A DNA stretch of 5,662 bases from CALVJJ01 sp045538425 (GTDB lineage Bacteria; Bacillota; Clostridia; Christensenellales; UBA1242), in contig JAZSRJ010000028.1 in NCBI GenBank assembly GCA_045538425.1, forward strand, positions 1-5,662, read 5' to 3'. Shown piece after piece: positions 5,127 to 5,662 of the stretch. Numbering within the stretch: the first letter of the stretch is position 1; each line of letters starts with the position of its first letter. A model generated the notes under the pieces. It made no database searches, was not told where the DNA came from, and saw only the letters and a list, made by a program, of their open reading frames with translations. Position numbers and translations under genes: made by a program.

Positions 5127-5155
5127 ATTGTACATGAAAGAGAAAGATTTGTCAA
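5127..5155 (-). promoter_or_regulatory. Near-consensus promoter of the tRNA-Glu/tRNA-Met operon
   Basis: On the - strand, TTGACA (-35, 5155-5150) and TACAAT (-10, 5132-5127) are 17 bp apart. The -35 is perfect and the -10 differs from TATAAT by one base, as expected for stable RNA genes. Transcription should start near 5120. The leader contains TTACC/GGTAA arms (5098-5119), which may form a weak hairpin. Confidence 0.9.
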
Positions 5156-5250
5156 CAATTTTCTTTCAGATTTTTCAAATTATTTTCTTTTTTGTATTTT
5201 TTGAAGAGATACAATTGTTTTTTAGGCTATTTTTGTCTAAAAGGATCTCC
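5156..5250. promoter_or_regulatory. AT-rich divergent intergenic region with inverted repeats
   Basis: This spacer between the tRNA promoter and the + strand promoter at 5251 is very T-rich. It holds two inverted repeats next to the + promoter: TTTTAG/CTAAAA (5220-5225 and 5237-5242, extendable to eight pairs with one G-T) and AAAGGA/TCCTTT (5240-5245 and 5248-5253), the second overlapping the -35 box. They could be operator sites. No gene is supported here. Confidence 0.35.
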
Positions 5251-5279
5251 TTTACAAGGATATTTTTTTGTGTTATACT
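5251..5279 (+). promoter_or_regulatory. Promoter of the 3'-terminal gene, TGn-extended -10
   Basis: TTTACA (-35, 5251-5256) and TATACT (-10, 5274-5279) are 17 bp apart, and TGT directly before the -10 gives an extended -10 element. The start of transcription would fall near 5286, at the ribosome site itself, so the mRNA leader would be only about 12 nt. Confidence 0.82.
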
Positions 5280-5297
5280 AATTGTAGGAGATGAGAT

Positions 5298-5662
5298 ATG
5301 GATTTTGACACACTCAAGCAATATGCAAAGCAATCAAAACAGATGTCTTTTGTGAAAGTGGACAACAATTGGTGGCATTGGGATGAGACAACCCCAAAAG
5401 ATAATGCAAAACTTGTTGCCTTCGGCGTAAAACATCAAAAAAGCAAAGTTACCAATATTGAGAAGTTGGATATCGTCAAAGCTGACGATTGGTATAGTCT
5501 AGATTGGCATGGTACTGCTGTGTTGGGAGATGAGTTTGTAACGGGGTGGTTGCTTCCTGATGGAACATTCTTTGGTTGTGAATACCACTTGCATGATGTT
5601 CAGGCCCATGTGGTTCATCGAAAAGAAGAAAGAGAAATGGAGATGGCAGGGTGTGTAAAGAT
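5298..5662 (+). CDS. Unidentified soluble protein, N-terminal 121 codons (runs off window)
   Basis: The frame is open from ATG at 5298 to the window end. AGGAG at 5286-5290 lies seven bases upstream, and a good promoter precedes it, which together decide the start. The protein begins MDFDTLKQYAKQSKQM and is rich in Trp, His and charged residues, with no signal peptide or membrane segment. Residues about 79-105 read GDEFVTGWLLP, then DGTFFGCEYHLHDVQA. This matches a GW..pDG.f..C.y..H...A pattern that I associate with small hypothetical proteins of Gram-positives and phages; His, Cys and Asp could bind a metal, but this is inference. A charged helix (HRKEEREMEMAG) follows. It is transcribed divergently from the tRNA operon. 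The function is not recognised. Confidence 0.8.
   Translation, partial: MDFDTLKQYAKQSKQMSFVKVDNNWWHWDETTPKDNAKLVAFGVKHQKSKVTNIEKLDIVKADDWYSLDWHGTAVLGDEFVTGWLLPDGTFFGCEYHLHDVQAHVVHRKEEREMEMAGCVK

Noticed and set aside
5128..5355. A 75-codon + strand reading frame
   Set aside because: It starts inside the tRNA promoter, covers the AT-rich intergenic region and the promoter at 5251-5279, has no ribosome site, and overlaps the better-supported gene at 5298 in another frame.
1..5662. CRISPR array, insertion sequence, transposase or an alternative genetic code
   Set aside because: No regularly spaced repeats or transposase-like reading frames are visible, and TGA ends two well-supported genes (857 and 2732) at sensible overlaps.

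Overview
The window looks like chromosomal DNA from a low-GC Gram-positive bacterium (Bacillota). The evidence is the strong AT bias, purine-rich Shine-Dalgarno sites close to AAGGAGG, sigma-A type promoters with exact 17-bp spacers, U-tailed hairpin terminators, tRNA genes with encoded CCA, and a YjzC-like small protein. TGA and TAA both act as stops, so the standard bacterial code fits. The genus cannot be fixed; an Erysipelotrichia-like or related lineage is only a guess.

Positions 1-2160 (+ strand) hold a compact gene cluster that begins outside the window: the C-terminal end of a type I signal peptidase (box E motif GDNR..S.DS), then two related three-helix membrane proteins that each end in a SHOCT-like segment, then a class I SAM-dependent methyltransferase. 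The stop and start codons of the last three genes overlap, and a strong hairpin terminator that can work in both directions closes the cluster.

Positions 2159-4690 (- strand) hold a DUF1538 membrane protein (502 residues, visibly built from two homologous halves) followed by two different PII-like signalling proteins whose genes overlap by ATGA. The set has its own promoter and terminator. It reads as a membrane carrier regulated by a pair of PII-family sensors; the transported substrate is unknown. A small YjzC-like gene follows the terminator on the same strand.

Positions 4691-5155 (- strand) hold a tRNA-Glu(TTC)/tRNA-Met(CAT) operon with a near-consensus promoter and a terminator. Beyond this terminator is the most unusual part of the window: a second copy of the last 19 bp of tRNA-Met (CCA included), 178 bp away. 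The DNA between the copies is GC-richer than its surroundings, can fold into a closing helix with three hairpins, and ends in another terminator. It may be an unrecognised structured RNA or a tiny element at a tRNA attachment site.

Positions 5220-5662 (+ strand) hold a divergent promoter with a TGn-extended -10 and the first 121 codons of an unidentified soluble protein that runs off the window.
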